The notes under the pieces: generated by a model | Told to the model about the DNA's origin: nothing | What the model saw: only the letters and a program-made list of their open reading frames with translations | Databases searched by the model: none | Part shown: positions 22,701 to 37,700 of the stretch, piece by piece | How the letters are laid out: the number at the start of each line of letters is the position of its first letter | Position numbering within the stretch: position 1 is the stretch's first letter | Position numbers and translations under genes: made by a program | Assembly: GCA_904063045.1 (NCBI GenBank) | Contig: CAJFCJ010000023.1 | Coordinates: 124,001 to 188,000, forward strand | Length of the DNA: 64,000 bases | Direction: 5' to 3' | From: Dimorphilus gyrociliatus | Lineage: Eukaryota; Annelida; Polychaeta; Dinophilidae

Positions 22701-25700
22701 CTAAAAACAAAATAAGATTGCTATTTGCTTTTTTTAACTGTTTCAGATAAACCTGGACCTCCTGAGTCTATTGAAGTTTCCGAAATGCAAGAGTCAGTCA
22801 TGATTGTGCAATGGAAACCACCAAAGAATGACGGAGGTGCCGAAGTTACAAACTACATATTAGAAGTGAAAAGAAAGGACGGAAGATCATGGAAAAGAAT
22901 TGGTAAAGATGATAACTTACTAGATTTGAAATACAAGTTTGCGGATTTGGAAGCCGATGTAGAATACGAATTCCGAGTTGCAGCTGAAAATAAAGCAGGC
23001 GTTGGAGATTATTCGAAGACTTCTAAACCTGTTAAATTTACGGAACCAATCAATTTTGCTACTCCTCTCGAAGATCAAACCGTTAGCGAATTTCCAGCAA
23101 CAGCTTCTTTTGAATGTATTATAAGTAAATCAAATTTGAAAGCGAAATGGTTGAAAAATGGCAAAGAGCTTTCTAAAACCGATAAAAAATACAAAATGAT
23201 TTCTAAAAACGGTACTCATCAGTTGCTCATTCAGGACGTTGAAGGAAAAGATGAAGGAGAGTATACAGTTGACTTTGAATCTGTTAGAAGTACAGCTAAT
23301 CTCTATGTGAAAGGTAAATCAAAGCTAGAATGTGTTATAGTTTCTTTTTTATAAATTTTGAACTTTTTTTAGTTCCACCAACTTTTAAATTTGATAATTT
23401 CAAAGAAGAAATTATACTTAAAGTAGGACAGTCAACTGTTCTCGAATTTCCTTACGAAGCATATCCAACACCGGATGTTATATGGTCATTCAATGAAAAT
23501 GAAATCGGTACTGATAGAATCCAATGTGAAACAATTACCAGAATGACTAGTCTGCGTCTTAAGAATGCGAAAAAGTCTGACGAAGGCATATTCAAAGCAA
23601 TTCTTCGTAATCAATATGGCGAAGGATCTTGCAGCTTTTCAGTGAAAGTTTTGGGTAATTAACTAATTTCTAATACAGTTATAACTTCTTTTTATGAAAC
23701 CTACAATATTGTATTTCTTCATAGATAAACCTGGACCGGTTGAAGAACTAACACCAAAAGATGTTGAAGCTACAGAAGTGACTCTATCATGGTCAGAACC
23801 CGAGTCCGACGGAGGTTCACCCATAACCAGATATAAAATTGAAAGACGAGATGTAAAGAGGACTTCCTGGAACAATGAAGTTTTCTCTACAGAACCGAAA
23901 ATTTTAATAACCAAGTTAAAGGAGGGAAATTCGTATCTCTTCAGAGTTTGTGCTGAAAATTCAATTGGCTTTGGTCCGTGGACTGAAATACCCGAACCAG
24001 TGATTGCCAAAAGCAAGTATTCAGTACCCAGTCCACCTCTAAATCCAAGGGTACAAGAAATATTTAAGAGCGAGTGTCAAGTTGGCTGGGATGTACCTGA
24101 AAATGATGGAGGAAAACAGATAACAGGTTACATTCTTGAAAAACGAAAAACAAATAGCAAATTATGGATTAAGCACAAAGCTACCATAACTGATACTGAA
24201 GTCAAAATCTCTGAATTAGTAGAAGGAAGCGAATACGAATTTAGAATATTAGCTGAAAATGAAATAGGTACAAGTGAACCATCCGAATGTACTAAGCCTA
24301 TAACAGCTGAGGATCCGTGGAAAAAGCCTTCCGCTCCTGGCAAACCAGATATTTCAAAAGTTAAAGGAAAATCCATGAATTTAGAATGGACTGCACCAGA
24401 ATCGGATGGAGGGGCTAAAATAGATGAATATGTTCTAGAATATAGAACTGAAAGAGATATGTCTTGGAAGAGCTATAAAACAAAAGATACCTTGACAGAA
24501 CTAAAAGCTATAGCTACTAACTTGAAAGAAAATGAATCTTATCAATGGAAAGCAGCTGCTGTTAATAAAGCTGGTCGTGGTCCTTTCGGGGAGCCATCTG
24601 ATTTCATTAAGGCAGTCGAACCTGTAATTGGATCTGCACCAGAAATCAAGCCTTGCCTTGAAGATCAGACAATTGTATCACCCAATACCGCTACTTTTAA
24701 AACAAATATTGAAAGTAATCCCGAATCAAAAGTAACTTGGTACAAAGACGGTAGACTTTTACAAAACAGTACTACTGTATCAATATCATATGACGGATCC
24801 CTCGCCGAGTTAACTCTAAAGGATACCAAGGAAAAAGACGAAGGAACATATAAAGTATTAGCTGTAAATAAGATTGGTAAAAGCGAAAGTGAGGCAAATC
24901 TAGTCGTAGATGGTATGTATTCTTTTTAATTTCAATAGCATATGTTAGTAATAAATATATTTACAGCTTTGCCAAAAATATCCTTTAATGAAAAATTGAA
25001 GAATGTTTCTCTGAAAGTCAATCAAAAATTAAGAATTGAAACTCAGGTTGATGGAAAACCAAAGCCGACTCTCAAATGGCAAAAGGATGACACAATCCTC
25101 GATGAAGCTACTTCAAAAATTGCAATCGATAAAGTAAACCTCCAAGATAGCGGAGTATATAAATTAACAGCTGAGAATCAACACGGTTTAGACTCTGTTG
25201 AATTTACAATAACTATTAAAAATGTACCATCGCCTCCAAGAAATCTTCAACCAAAAGAAATTTATAATAACTTCATTGTTATACAATGGGATGAACCGGA
25301 AAGTGATGGCGGTGAACCTATTCAATCCTATACTATTCATAAAAGAGATGCTCAGAAACAAACTTGGATTAAAGTTGACAGCACTCAAGCAGATGTTCGA
25401 CAAATTAAAATTACGAAACTTACTGAAAATCATTCATACTTTTTTAAAATTGTCGCCGAAAACTCTATTGGAATTTCAGAGCCGTGTGAAAATACCGAAG
25501 CAATTAAGGCTGAATTGCCATTCAAACCTCCTGGACCTCCAGAGAATTTGAACGCTTCTAATACATCAAAAACTTCAACGACATTGAAATGGGATGAGCC
25601 TAGCAATGACGGTGGATCACCCGTAAAAGGTTACTTTGTTGAGAGAATGTCATCATACAGTTCGAGATGGTCGAAAGTAAATCAAAAGTTAGTAAAAGAG

Positions 25701-28700
25701 AAAGAATTGAATATATCAGATTTGGAAGAAGGTGTAGAATATAAATTCCGTGTAATGGCTGAAAATGAAGCGGGACTAGGAGAACCGTGTGAACCAATCA
25801 TACTTACTGCAAAAGATCCGTTTGGTATATATAAAAAAGATGCATATTTTATTGTTAAATGTATTAATAACTGTATGTTTTAGATTTACCATCAACTCCT
25901 GATAAGCCTTCCGTTACTGTCTTGGACAAACACTTTAAAGTAGACTGGGAACCAGTAAAGTCAGATGGAGGAGCTGAAATAATTAAATATGTTTTGGAGA
26001 TGAGGGAAAAGGGTGAAAGAAAATGGACAAAACTGGGTGAAAATGAAAATCTTATGGAGAGAACTTACTCATTTTCCAATTTAAAAGAAGGAATTGAATA
26101 CGAATTTAGAGTTGCCGCAGAAAATAAAGTCGGTACAAGTGATTTCTCAAAACCATCAGCAGCAGCAGTTTATGGTAATTTTTATTGTACATATCGACTA
26201 TATTTCTACATTAATAGCGTTGACTAATTATTTCAGTGGAAAGTATAAATTTCATCACTCCGCTAGAAGATCAAACGGTTGAAAGCTTTCCATCGAATGC
26301 CACTTTTGAATGCTGTATATCCAAAGATGATCTTAAACCAAAGTGGTTTAAAGATGGTAAAGAGCTAAGAAAAAATGCTAAATACGATATGGTTAGCAAA
26401 AATGGTACTCATTCGTTAATAATCGAAGACGTTGATGGAAAAGATGACGGAAAGTACACTGTAAAGTTTGATGATGTGGAAACATCAGCAAAACTAAAAG
26501 TTGCAGGTATATAATTTATATTAAGTATTATTTACAGTTGATAAATTATGAGAAATCTTTCTTTAGTACCGCCTACATTCAATACAAAAGATACACAAGA
26601 TGAAATTAAACTAAAAGTCGGACAGGCTACTGTAATCGAATTCCCTTATTCGGCTTATCCTAAACCCAAGGTTTCCTGGACATTTAAAGATAAACGCATC
26701 GAAGATACAAGAATACAGACAGAAACAATATCAAATATGACCGTTTTAAGATTGCAAAAAGCAAAGAAAACTGATGATGGAATATTCAAAGTTCATATTG
26801 AAAATGACTACGGCGAATGTTCCCTAACCGTTAAAGTTATCATTTTAGGTAAGAATATTACTATAACTCTACTTTATAGAAAAGTAAACACTATCTCTAT
26901 TCTTTAGATAAACCTGGGCCAGTTGAAAATTTAAAGGTAACTACTGTTGATTCATCAGAGGTAGGTTTAGTCTGGGCTGAACCAAATTTTGATGGTGGAT
27001 GCGAAATTGAAGAATATATTATTGAAAAAAGAGAAATTAAGAGGTCTTGGACCAGTGAAACGAAAACTGAAAAGTTAAATTGTGTTGTTAAAAATTTGAA
27101 TGAAGGAAAGACATACAATTTTAGAGTAGCGGCAACAAATGAAGTTGGTACTGGAGAATGGACAGAGTTAAGAGAGCCAGTTACTCCTAAAAGCAAATTT
27201 AGTAAGTTTTCTTAATTTATTTATAGCTTCTGCCAAAAAAAAGATTCTAAATTAAAATTTTCCAACGTAACAGATGTTCCTTCTCCTCCAAGAGAGATAA
27301 AGATTACAGAGTTTTCTAAGGACAGTTGTGTACTTACATGGATAGAACCTGAAAGCGATGGTGGAAAACCAATTACTGGATATTACATTGAAAAACGACA
27401 AACTTCAAGTAAATTATGGATCAAAGTCAACAAACAAGCTGTTACAGAAACTACGACTTCCGTTATGGAACTTATTGAAGATAATGAATATGTCTTTAGA
27501 GTTGTAGCCGAAAACGAAGTTGGTTTAAGCGAACCAAGTTCCGTCAGTGAACCAGCAACAGCTAAATCTCCTTACGGTTAGTAATTTAGAAAGGTATTCT
27601 GTGATATCTAATAATGGTCTATGACAATAAATTGTAGATAAACCAGACAAGCCAGGAAAACCAATTGCTTCAAACTTGAAAAAGAATAGCGTAAAATTAA
27701 ATTGGAATGAACCAGAAAATGATGGTGGTAACGAGATATTTAACTATGTTCTTGAAATGAGAAAAGACGGCGATTTTAAATGGAAGAAAGTTACCGAAGA
27801 GACTATTAAAAGTACTGAATTCAATGTTAAAGGTCTTAAAGAAAATGAAAAGTACGAATTTAGAGTAGCTGCCGAAAATATGGCAGGTGTAGGTCAATTT
27901 TCAGATTTAAGTGATCTAATTCTTATAAAAGAAAAGATAGGTAAGTAAAATTGAATAGTAAGGAATAAAAGACCAACTATAACTAAAAACTACTAATAAC
28001 AGTCGGACAAGAACCTAAAATACTTCAAAACCTGGAAGATCAAATAGCAAATCAATCGGAAGCTGTATCTCTCGAATGCAAAATTGACATTGGTGAACCA
28101 AAGAGTAAAGTAAAATTCTTTAAAGATGGTAGAGAAATAATAGAATCAAGCAAATATACAATTGCTTCCGTTGAAGAGACAATTACTCTTAAAATCAACA
28201 ATGTAGAAATGAAGGATGAAGGCACTTATAAAGTTGAAGCTATGAATAAACTTGGCAAAGTGGAAAGTAGCTGTAGTCTTACAGTTTATCGTAAGTCTTT
28301 TCACAATTCTATTGCTTCTATCTAACTTGTTCTGTTTTTACTTATTTGTACGTTTTTCTCTTAGTTCCTCCAAATATCTCTTATGATGATAAATTCAAAG
28401 GCAAACTCATACAAAAAGCTGAAACAACATTTACTTTTAATTGTCAAATTACTGGTAAACCTAAACCAGAAATTTCTCTTTTGAAAAATGATGAGGATTG
28501 TGAATTAACTGTTGAAATGATTAATGAAAGTGGAAAACTTTATATAAAGAAACTTCAATCAAAGGATACGGGAGATTATAAAATCTGTGCGAAAAATATT
28601 GCTGGAGAAGCTGAAGCTACTATTCAACTTCATATATTAGGTTTGCTATTTTATTAAGACTTTGTAAAATGGAATATATATATAAACATAAGATATTTCA

Positions 28701-31700
28701 ATTCTAAATAGATAAACCATCTCCACCGAGAAATCTACATGCCACCGAAATTTATAAGGATTACATAAGTGTTGAATGGGAGCAACCGGAATCTGATGGA
28801 GGTTCTGAAATAACGAAATATAGCCTTGAAAGAAAAGATGAGAAACGTAATAGATATGTAACGTGCGGAGATACTGATGCCACAACTCTTAAATGCAAGA
28901 TTACCAAATTGATCGAAGGAAATTTGTATTCGTTTAGAGTTTTTGCTCACAATGACGTAGGGTGTAGTAACCCCTGCGAAACAGAAGATCCAATCAAGGC
29001 TCGTCTACCATTTGGTAAGCTTACAATCTAATGCAATCCTATCATTAAAATTAATCTTTATGCATTTCTCTCAGATCCTCCTAATCCCCCAAGAAACTTG
29101 CGTAGTTCTGAAATTACGAAGAGTTCCGCAACTGTACAATTTGATGTACCAGACTACGATGGAGGCTCACCAATAACAGGCTATTACCTTGAGAAAAAAT
29201 CCGGAACTAGATGGGTTAAAGTAAATAAGAAATCGATAATGGAAATGAAATTTGAGATTAAGGATCTAATCGAAAATGAAACTTTTGAAGTAAGAGCCTT
29301 AGCTGAAAATAACGCAGGCATCTCTAAACCATCCCAAACGCTTGAATTCGTTGCAAAAAATCCGTTTGATGTTCCTGGACCGCCTGAAAATGTCAGAATA
29401 GATGAAATCTCTGAAACATGTCAATTACTTTGGGACGAACCTAAGAATGATGGTGGTGCTAAAGTTGAATATTATACGATAGAGAGCAGACTACAAGGGG
29501 AAATTTCATGGAAAAGCGTAACAAAGAAAGTTGTAGAGAAAACCACTGAGATTAATCTAGAAGAATATAAAGAATACGAATTTAGAGTATGTGCAACAAA
29601 TAAAGCCGGAAGTGGAAATTTCTCAAAAATCCTTAGTAGTATTAAATACAGTAATTATCTCAATATAAATAATGAATATTCAATAGATTAATTATATCGT
29701 TTTTTTTAGTACCAAAAATAGATTTCGTTGTTCCTATTGAAGATGTTACTGTTGAAAAATTGGGTGGAGCTGGAACGTTTGTATGTGAAGTAACAAGGGA
29801 AAATCTTAAACCTGAATGGTTCTTTAATAAGAAGAAAATTAATAGAAAATCAGACAAATTTGAAATAACTAGCACAAATGGAAGACATAGTCTTAAAATA
29901 AACGACTGTATTGGAGAAGACGAAGGAACTTATTCCGTTAAATTCCCAGATTTTGATGAATGTTCTGCAAAGCTATTTGTTAAAGTTCCGCCAAAATTCA
30001 ATATGGAATCAATAGAACAGAATATTACACTACATGCTGGAAAATCGCATGTTGTTGAATTTCCATTCGAATCTTATCCAGCACCGGAAGTTACATGGAA
30101 ACTAAATGGGTAAATAATCAATAGTTTCTTTTTTTAAGAAAGTTCTCTTCTAATTTAGTAAATAACTAATTGAATATCTACAGCTCTAGAATTACTGAAA
30201 AACGTATTCAAACGGAAACTATTCATAGTATGACAGTTTTAAGAATGGCTAAAGTTCAAAGGAAAGATAGTGGAAAATATACTGTAAAGATTAGCAATAA
30301 TTATGGTGAAACTGAATTAACCGTTAAAGTTACAGTTCTTGGTAAATAGAAAATAACAATGACCTATTTTTATTTTTAATTTTATTGCGTAATAACTACA
30401 GATAAACCTGATAAACCTAATAACTTTCATGTAAAATCATATACTGAGGATTCAGTTAGCCTACAATGGTCCGAACCCGACGACAACGGTAATATTACAT
30501 TTACATAATAAGAATTCTAATAAGAACTCTGATAAACCTTAACTTTTCCTTTGTTTTAGGTGGATGCATCATCAATTCGTATATCCTTGAAAAGCGTGAA
30601 GTCTCTAAAAGAACATGGACTAAAGTGGATGATGTAGAAGATGTCGAATACGATGTTGATGATTTAAAAGAGGGTACTACCTATCAATTTAGAGTAGCTG
30701 CCGAAAACGATGTAGGCATGGGTGAATTTGTAGAATTACCAAAGCCAATTACTCCAAAAACTCAGAAAGGTAATAATAAATTCCTTCTAGAATTTCTATA
30801 TGAATATTTTATCAATACATTCCTCTAGAAAAACCATCTCCGCCAAGAAATCCAACAGTTAATGAACAACGAAAGACTCATATTAAAATTTCATGGGAGG
30901 TTCCAGAAAGTGATGGCGGAAGTGAACTACTAGGATATTATGTTGAACGTAAAACTTCATCGAGTGCCAGATGGATAAGATGTAATAAAACTCCGCAGGC
31001 TGAACTCGAAATGACTTTCTCAGATGTTATTGAATCTACCGAGTATATATTTAAGATAGTAGCTGTTAACAAAGTTGGAGAGAGTGAACCTGTTGAAACG
31101 CAACCAATTATTGCCAAAGATCCATGGGATAAACCGGGAAAGCCTAATCCCCCAAAAGTATCCAATATAAAAGATACTTCTGTGAAACTTAACTGGGAGG
31201 CACCGGACAACGGAGGAAGCGAAATTACAAATTATGTTCTGGAAATGAGAGCTGAAGAAACGATAGGATGGACCTTGGTTACTAAAAACAATATTAGAGA
31301 TGTATGCTTTGATGTCAGGAAGTTGAAAACTAAGGATCTCTACGAATTTAGAGTTGCAGCCGAAAACTGCGCAGGACAAGGACCATTCTCTGATCCTTCT
31401 TCGCCAGTGAAAGTTGAAGAAAAATTAGGTTTGCTTAAAGATTTCCTATTTGTTTAGTTAAAAAGTAACCTTTTTTAAATATTTCAGTTGGAACTGGTCC
31501 AAAGATTGTAAGCGACTTGTCCAATGTAACGAAAACCAGCCCAAACAAAGTGATCTTGGAATGTTCCGTCGATCTTGGTGAGCCTGAGGCTAAAGTATCA
31601 TGGTTCCTCGAGGAGAGAGAACTTAGCGTTGGAGATAAATTTGAGATTCTGCAGAAGGTTGATACTAAAATTTGAATAATTTTCAATATTTTAACATATA

Positions 31701-34700
31701 CGCTATTAATTAATCAGGGTCAACTAGCTGCATTGGTAATAAACAATTCGACGATAAAAGATACTGGAGTTTATAAAATAGTTGCAAAGAATAAAATAGG
31801 AATTGCCGAAAGTGATTGTTCAGTAACGATTAATGGTAAATTGTTTAAAGTTATTTAAATGAAATAATTGACAATTAATTCATGCTTTTAAACTAATAGA
31901 TACACCAAAATTGTCATGGATTAATGAACCAGACTTAAGGAATTTGAAAGCTGGACAAAGCGTTAATCTCTCAGCGAATTTTACTGGAACTCCACAACCA
32001 AATATCTCTTGGTTTATAAACAACGATATTCTAGAAATTAATGAAAATACCAGAATAGAAGTAAAAGATTCAGTGACAAATTTGTCATTGAAAAATATCA
32101 ATGGGAAGTACTCTGGTAAATTAGGAGTTATGGCTGAAAATGTCGTAGGAAAGGAGGAGATTGACACCGAAATTATGGTTAAAGGTAATAATCGATGGTT
32201 TTCTATTTGATACTAATTTGCACAGAGCTTTATTTACTTTCAATCTACCAATTAGATATACCATCTCCACCTCAAAATTTAACTGTCAAAGAGATTAACA
32301 AGGATTATGCAATAATCAAATGGACCAAACCCCAGACTGATGGAGGAAGTCCAATCGTCTCATACAAAATTGATAAAAAAGACATAACAAAGACGACTTT
32401 CATGAACTCTGGAAATGTTTCTGAAGATTCATTTGAACATAAAGTAACAAAACTGATTGAAGGACACGAGTATCTATTTAGAGTTGTGGCTGAAAATGCT
32501 GTTGGTGATAGTGAGCCAGCTCTTATAACTGAGCCTGTAAAGGCTAGATTGCCATTTGGTTAGTTGAACTTGCCTAAATTAATACAAAAAAATATCTAAT
32601 CGAGTTTAAATCTATAGATCCACCAAATCCTCCAAGGAACTTGAAAGTCAAAGACATTACTTGTAACGGATGCCAGTTGACTTTTGAGGAACCAAGCTTT
32701 GATGGAGGTTCTCCCATTACAGGCTACTATATTGAATATCTAGCTGGTAACCGATGGATTAAAGTAAATAGGACTCCTATTAAAACGTTGGAATACGTTA
32801 TCAAAGACCTGATTGAGGGTGAAACTTATGCGTATCGAGTAATAGCTGAGAATAAAGCAGGTTTAAGCAAACCGTCTGAAGAATGTAAAGAGTTCGTTGC
32901 TAAAGATCCTTACACAGTTCCTGGAAAACCAGGACGACCCGATATAGTAGAATTACAAGCAACTTCCACCGATTTAACATGGACAGAACCCGAAAGTGAT
33001 GGTGGAGCCACCATATCAAATTTCGTTGTCGAATATAGGTTAATAAAGATTGCATAAGTATAAGTATATTGCATAATAATTAACTTTCATGTTTCACAGA
33101 GAAACTACAATGAGAAAATGGAAAGTGGCAAATAAAGATATCATAGTATCAGTTAAAAATTTCTCTGTGGTTGGTCTAGAAGAAGGAGTTGAGTATGAAT
33201 TCAGAGTCACAGCAGAGAATAAGGCTGGCTGTGGTACTCCATCCGACCCAAGTAGAGCAGTTAAATACGGTAAATACTACAAAGCTTAGAAATTAGTCTT
33301 TCTAGATTTATTTACCAATAATTATCTATTTTTCAGTTGAACCAATTATTTTCACTAAAGACCTACCAAATTTAAAATTGAACAAGTTGAACGAAACAGT
33401 TGAACTTGATTGTGAAATTTCACGTAGTGATCTGAAATTACAATGGTTTAAAGATGAAACACGACTAACAAAAAGTGACAAATACGAATTTAAATCTCAA
33501 GGAAAAGTTCATAAATTAATAATTAATGACGTCACTGAAAAAGTAAGTCTAATCTAAGAGATAGTTTTTATTCTCTTTTTTCGATACTATAATAATTTTA
33601 TAACTAGGATTCGGGCGATTATTCTGCCACGTATGATAAAGCATATACTTCAGGATCGATCGAAATTCATGGTATTTATAATCGGCTTCTATTGTTTATG
33701 ATTTATTATATATAAAATATTTTTTGTATTATAGTTCCGCCATCATTTAAGGAACACGCATACGGCGATCAGATAATTCTGAATGTTGGCCAAAGTTCAG
33801 TTATTGAAATTCCATTTGTAGCTTGGCCTAAGGCTGATGTTGCATGGAAATATAAGAATGGAAAACTACCAGATGCAAGAAGATTTAAAGTTGATACTAT
33901 TCACGGAATGACATCATTAAATCTATCGAAAGCAAAGAAAACTGATGCTGGATTGTATAGTATTACTATTGAAAACTTGTTGGGTAAGGAAACCCTTAGT
34001 ATTGAAATTTTGGTCTTAGGTAAGATATTATTTCGAAATAATTGAAAATTCAAAAGATCTTTAATTTGTTTATTATTATAATCTAGATAAACCTGGAAAA
34101 GTACAAAATTTGGCTGTTCAAGCAACAACTGAAAATTCAATCACGCTCGAGTGGGAAGATCCAGAAGACGATGGTGGTTGCCTAATTACTGAATTCGTTT
34201 TAGAGAAGAGAGAAACTTCAAAACGCAACTGGGAAACAGTTGGGAATTCTACAGTTTTGGAGTATGAAATTGAAAATTTAACCGAAGGCAAAAACTATAC
34301 ATTCAGAGTAGCTGCCGTAAATCAAGTAGGAACGGGAGAGTTCTCCGAATTAGATAAGAGTGTTCAAGCCAAGATTCAAGCAGGTATATTGCATTATAAT
34401 TAAAACTCTGACAGGTCATAAACATGTGTTCTTTTCTTGAAGATGTCCCAAGTCCTCCTTTTAAACCAGAAATATCCGATATCAGATCCAATTCTTGTAA
34501 ACTTTCATGGGATAAACCAGATAATGATGGTGGTTCTCCAATTACTGGCTATATGGTTGAGAGAGTTGCTAGAGGATCATCCAGATGGTTAAAAATAACA
34601 AAATCTCCTGTTGAGGTATACTATTTATCTAAATTTCGAAAAATAATGAAAAGTTAATACGTTCTTAATCCTTTCTTTAATTAGGAGACATCTTTCTCAG

Positions 34701-37700
34701 TTGAGGATTTAGTGGAAGATACTGAATATTCTTTTAGAGTAATTGCATTAAATAAAATAGGTCAGAGCGAACCTGGAAAACAATCCGATACGATACTTGC
34801 GAAAGATCCTTGGTGTAAGCTATATATTTTATTACTTTTAAATACTTTTATTCTAAGGATCTTTAACAATATATTATTAAATTTACAGCGAAACCTGGTA
34901 AACCAGAACCCCCTAAAGTTTCAAACATTAAAGATACATCTGTATCTTTATCATGGAAACCTCCAGAGGACGATGGTGGTTCAGAGATTACGAATTATGT
35001 TATTGAATCTCGATTAGAAGGCGCATTCAAATGGAAAAAAATAACAACGCGCACAATAACAGAATTATTCTACGAAGTGAAACAATTAAACACTAAAGAC
35101 GTCTACGAATTTAGAATAGCTGCTGAAAATATGGCTGGTGTTGGTCCATTTTCAGAACCATGTCAACCAGTTCTTATTAAAAAACCATTAGGTAAGTTTT
35201 TATAGTTGTATATCTTGCTGTAGGTTAACAATATTTCGTATTTAGATGGAGCGCCACCTAAGCTCTTACAACCCCTTATGGATATGGTAGTTATTGCTCC
35301 AGAAGAAGTTCATCTCGAATGCGAATTTGATGTTGGTAAACCTCCAGCAAATATAACCTGGTTTAAAGACAATCGTCAAATACAAAAGAGTAGTAGCTAT
35401 AAGGAAAGCTTTAATGACAAACTGGCTGTGCTCTACATCAAAAAAACAGAAGCTTCTTATACAGGAAAATACAGTTGTGAAGCTTTGAATAAGCATGGTA
35501 AAATTTCTACTGAATGCTTTTTGGAAGTTCAATGTCCTCCAAAACTTACTGTTGAAAAAGACGAATACATTGCAAAGGAAGGTTCCTCATTAAAAATCAG
35601 AGTTAATTATTCGGGTATTCCCCAACCATCATTAAAATGGCAACATAACAACAATGATATTCTCAGAGATATAACAAGTGATGGAAAAATAACTGAATTA
35701 AGTTTAACAGATATTAACCAGGAAAATACCGGACAATATACAGTACAAGCGAAAAATGAAGTAGGAGAATATAAAGTTGAATTTAAAGTTAAAGTTCTGG
35801 GCAAACCTTCAGAACCTCTAGATTTAGAGGTTCAAGAGGTTAATAAGAGCTATGTTGTACTGGTGTGGAGAGCACCGAAATCGAATGGTGGCTCTAATAT
35901 TCAGAAATATATTATAGAAAAAGCAGATTCTACTAGACTCAGCTTTACAACAGCTGGAAGTACCGAAGATTTAGTATTCAAAGTTGGTAAACTACACGAA
36001 GGTAATGAATATAACTTCAGAGTCGCAGCTGAGAATGAAGTTGGAGTTGGAACTTATGCAAAATTGAACGATATCAAAGCAAGATTGCCTTTTGGTAAGA
36101 ATTTTCTTAAACTGTATACTTTTTGTAATGTTTTTTTTCATTATATTCTTCTTAGATCCTCCAAGTCCACCAAGGAATGTTTTGGTAGGAGATATCACAA
36201 AATCATCTTGTAAATTGACATGGGATGCACCAGTTAACGATGGAGGCAACAAAATTTCTGGATATCTTGTGGAAAAATGCACTGGATATTCATCTAGATG
36301 GATTAAGATTAACAAGGAAGAAATAAAGAATCTTTTCTTATCCATTAATGATCTTGTTGAGGATAGTGAATACGATTTTAGAGTTATTGCTGTAAACGAA
36401 GCAGGACAATCCAAGCCTTCTGAATCAACTGGATTAATAAAAGCGAGAGATCCATACGACAAACCAAATAAACCGGAAAGTTTAAAAATTGAAGAATTCT
36501 TAGCAAATAGTGCAACTCTTAAATGGAATGCTCCGGAAAATGACGGTGGAAGTAAAATCATAGAATATATTGTTGAATGGAAAAGAGTTGGAGAAAAAAG
36601 ATGGAGGCAAAATAAAGTAAAAGACACAGAGTTTACTGTAAAAAATTTGGATGAAGGAGAAGAATACGAATTTAAGGTTGCAGCAATAAACAAAGTTGGT
36701 CAAGGAAGTTATACAAACACCATGTCAGGAAAATATAGTAAGTAATTCTTACATATTTAGCATTTTCTATTACTCTAAAATATACATTTCCTTAATATTT
36801 ATAGTTGATGATATTTACTTCAAGAAGACTTTGGAAAATTTAACAATTACCAAACTCGAGAAATCTATAAAATTTGAATGTGAAATGTCAAAACCTGATT
36901 TGAAAGTTGATTGGTTCTTTAATTCAAAAACCATTAGAAAAGACGATAAATATGATATACAAACTAGTGGTTGTACCCATACACTACTTATTAACGACCT
37001 CAATATAAGTGATATTGGGCAATACCGAGCATCATATGGAAATTTAATGACTGAATGCGAGTTTAACATTGAAAGTAAGATTTTTTTCAATTATAGCTTT
37101 TTTAAATTAAATTATTGAATATGAATTTTATTCAGTGCCACCCAAATTTGAGAAACATTCGAATAAAGAAAAGATCATTCTAGCTATTGGATCATCATGC
37201 GTTATAGAATTACCATTTGTCGCTAGTCCTGCTGCCAATGTAGAATGGACTTACAATGGTTCCTCTCTACATTCGGGAAAGAAACTGAAAATTGATACTA
37301 TAACGTTTGTTTTAGATAATATTATAATAAAAAATTCATTTTATAATGCTAATTTAATTCATAGGAGGATGACTTCGCTCAATATTTCAAAAGTAACACC
37401 AAAGGATGCTGGTAACTATTCGGTTACAATAAAAAATAAGTTTGGCGAAGCTAAATTCGACTTTAAACTAATCATTCTCAGTAAGTTATATACTAAACTT
37501 TAAATTTTAAAGCACAAAACACGAATCATCCAATTCTACTTTTAGATAAACCTGGACCACCTGAAAATTTTAAGGTTACAAATTTCACCGAATCCACAGT
37601 ATTTTTACAATGGCAAACTCCAAAGAGTGACGGTGGAAGTGATATTATAAAATATGTTATTGAACAAAGAGAATCAAATAGACGTTTATGGCAAAAAATC

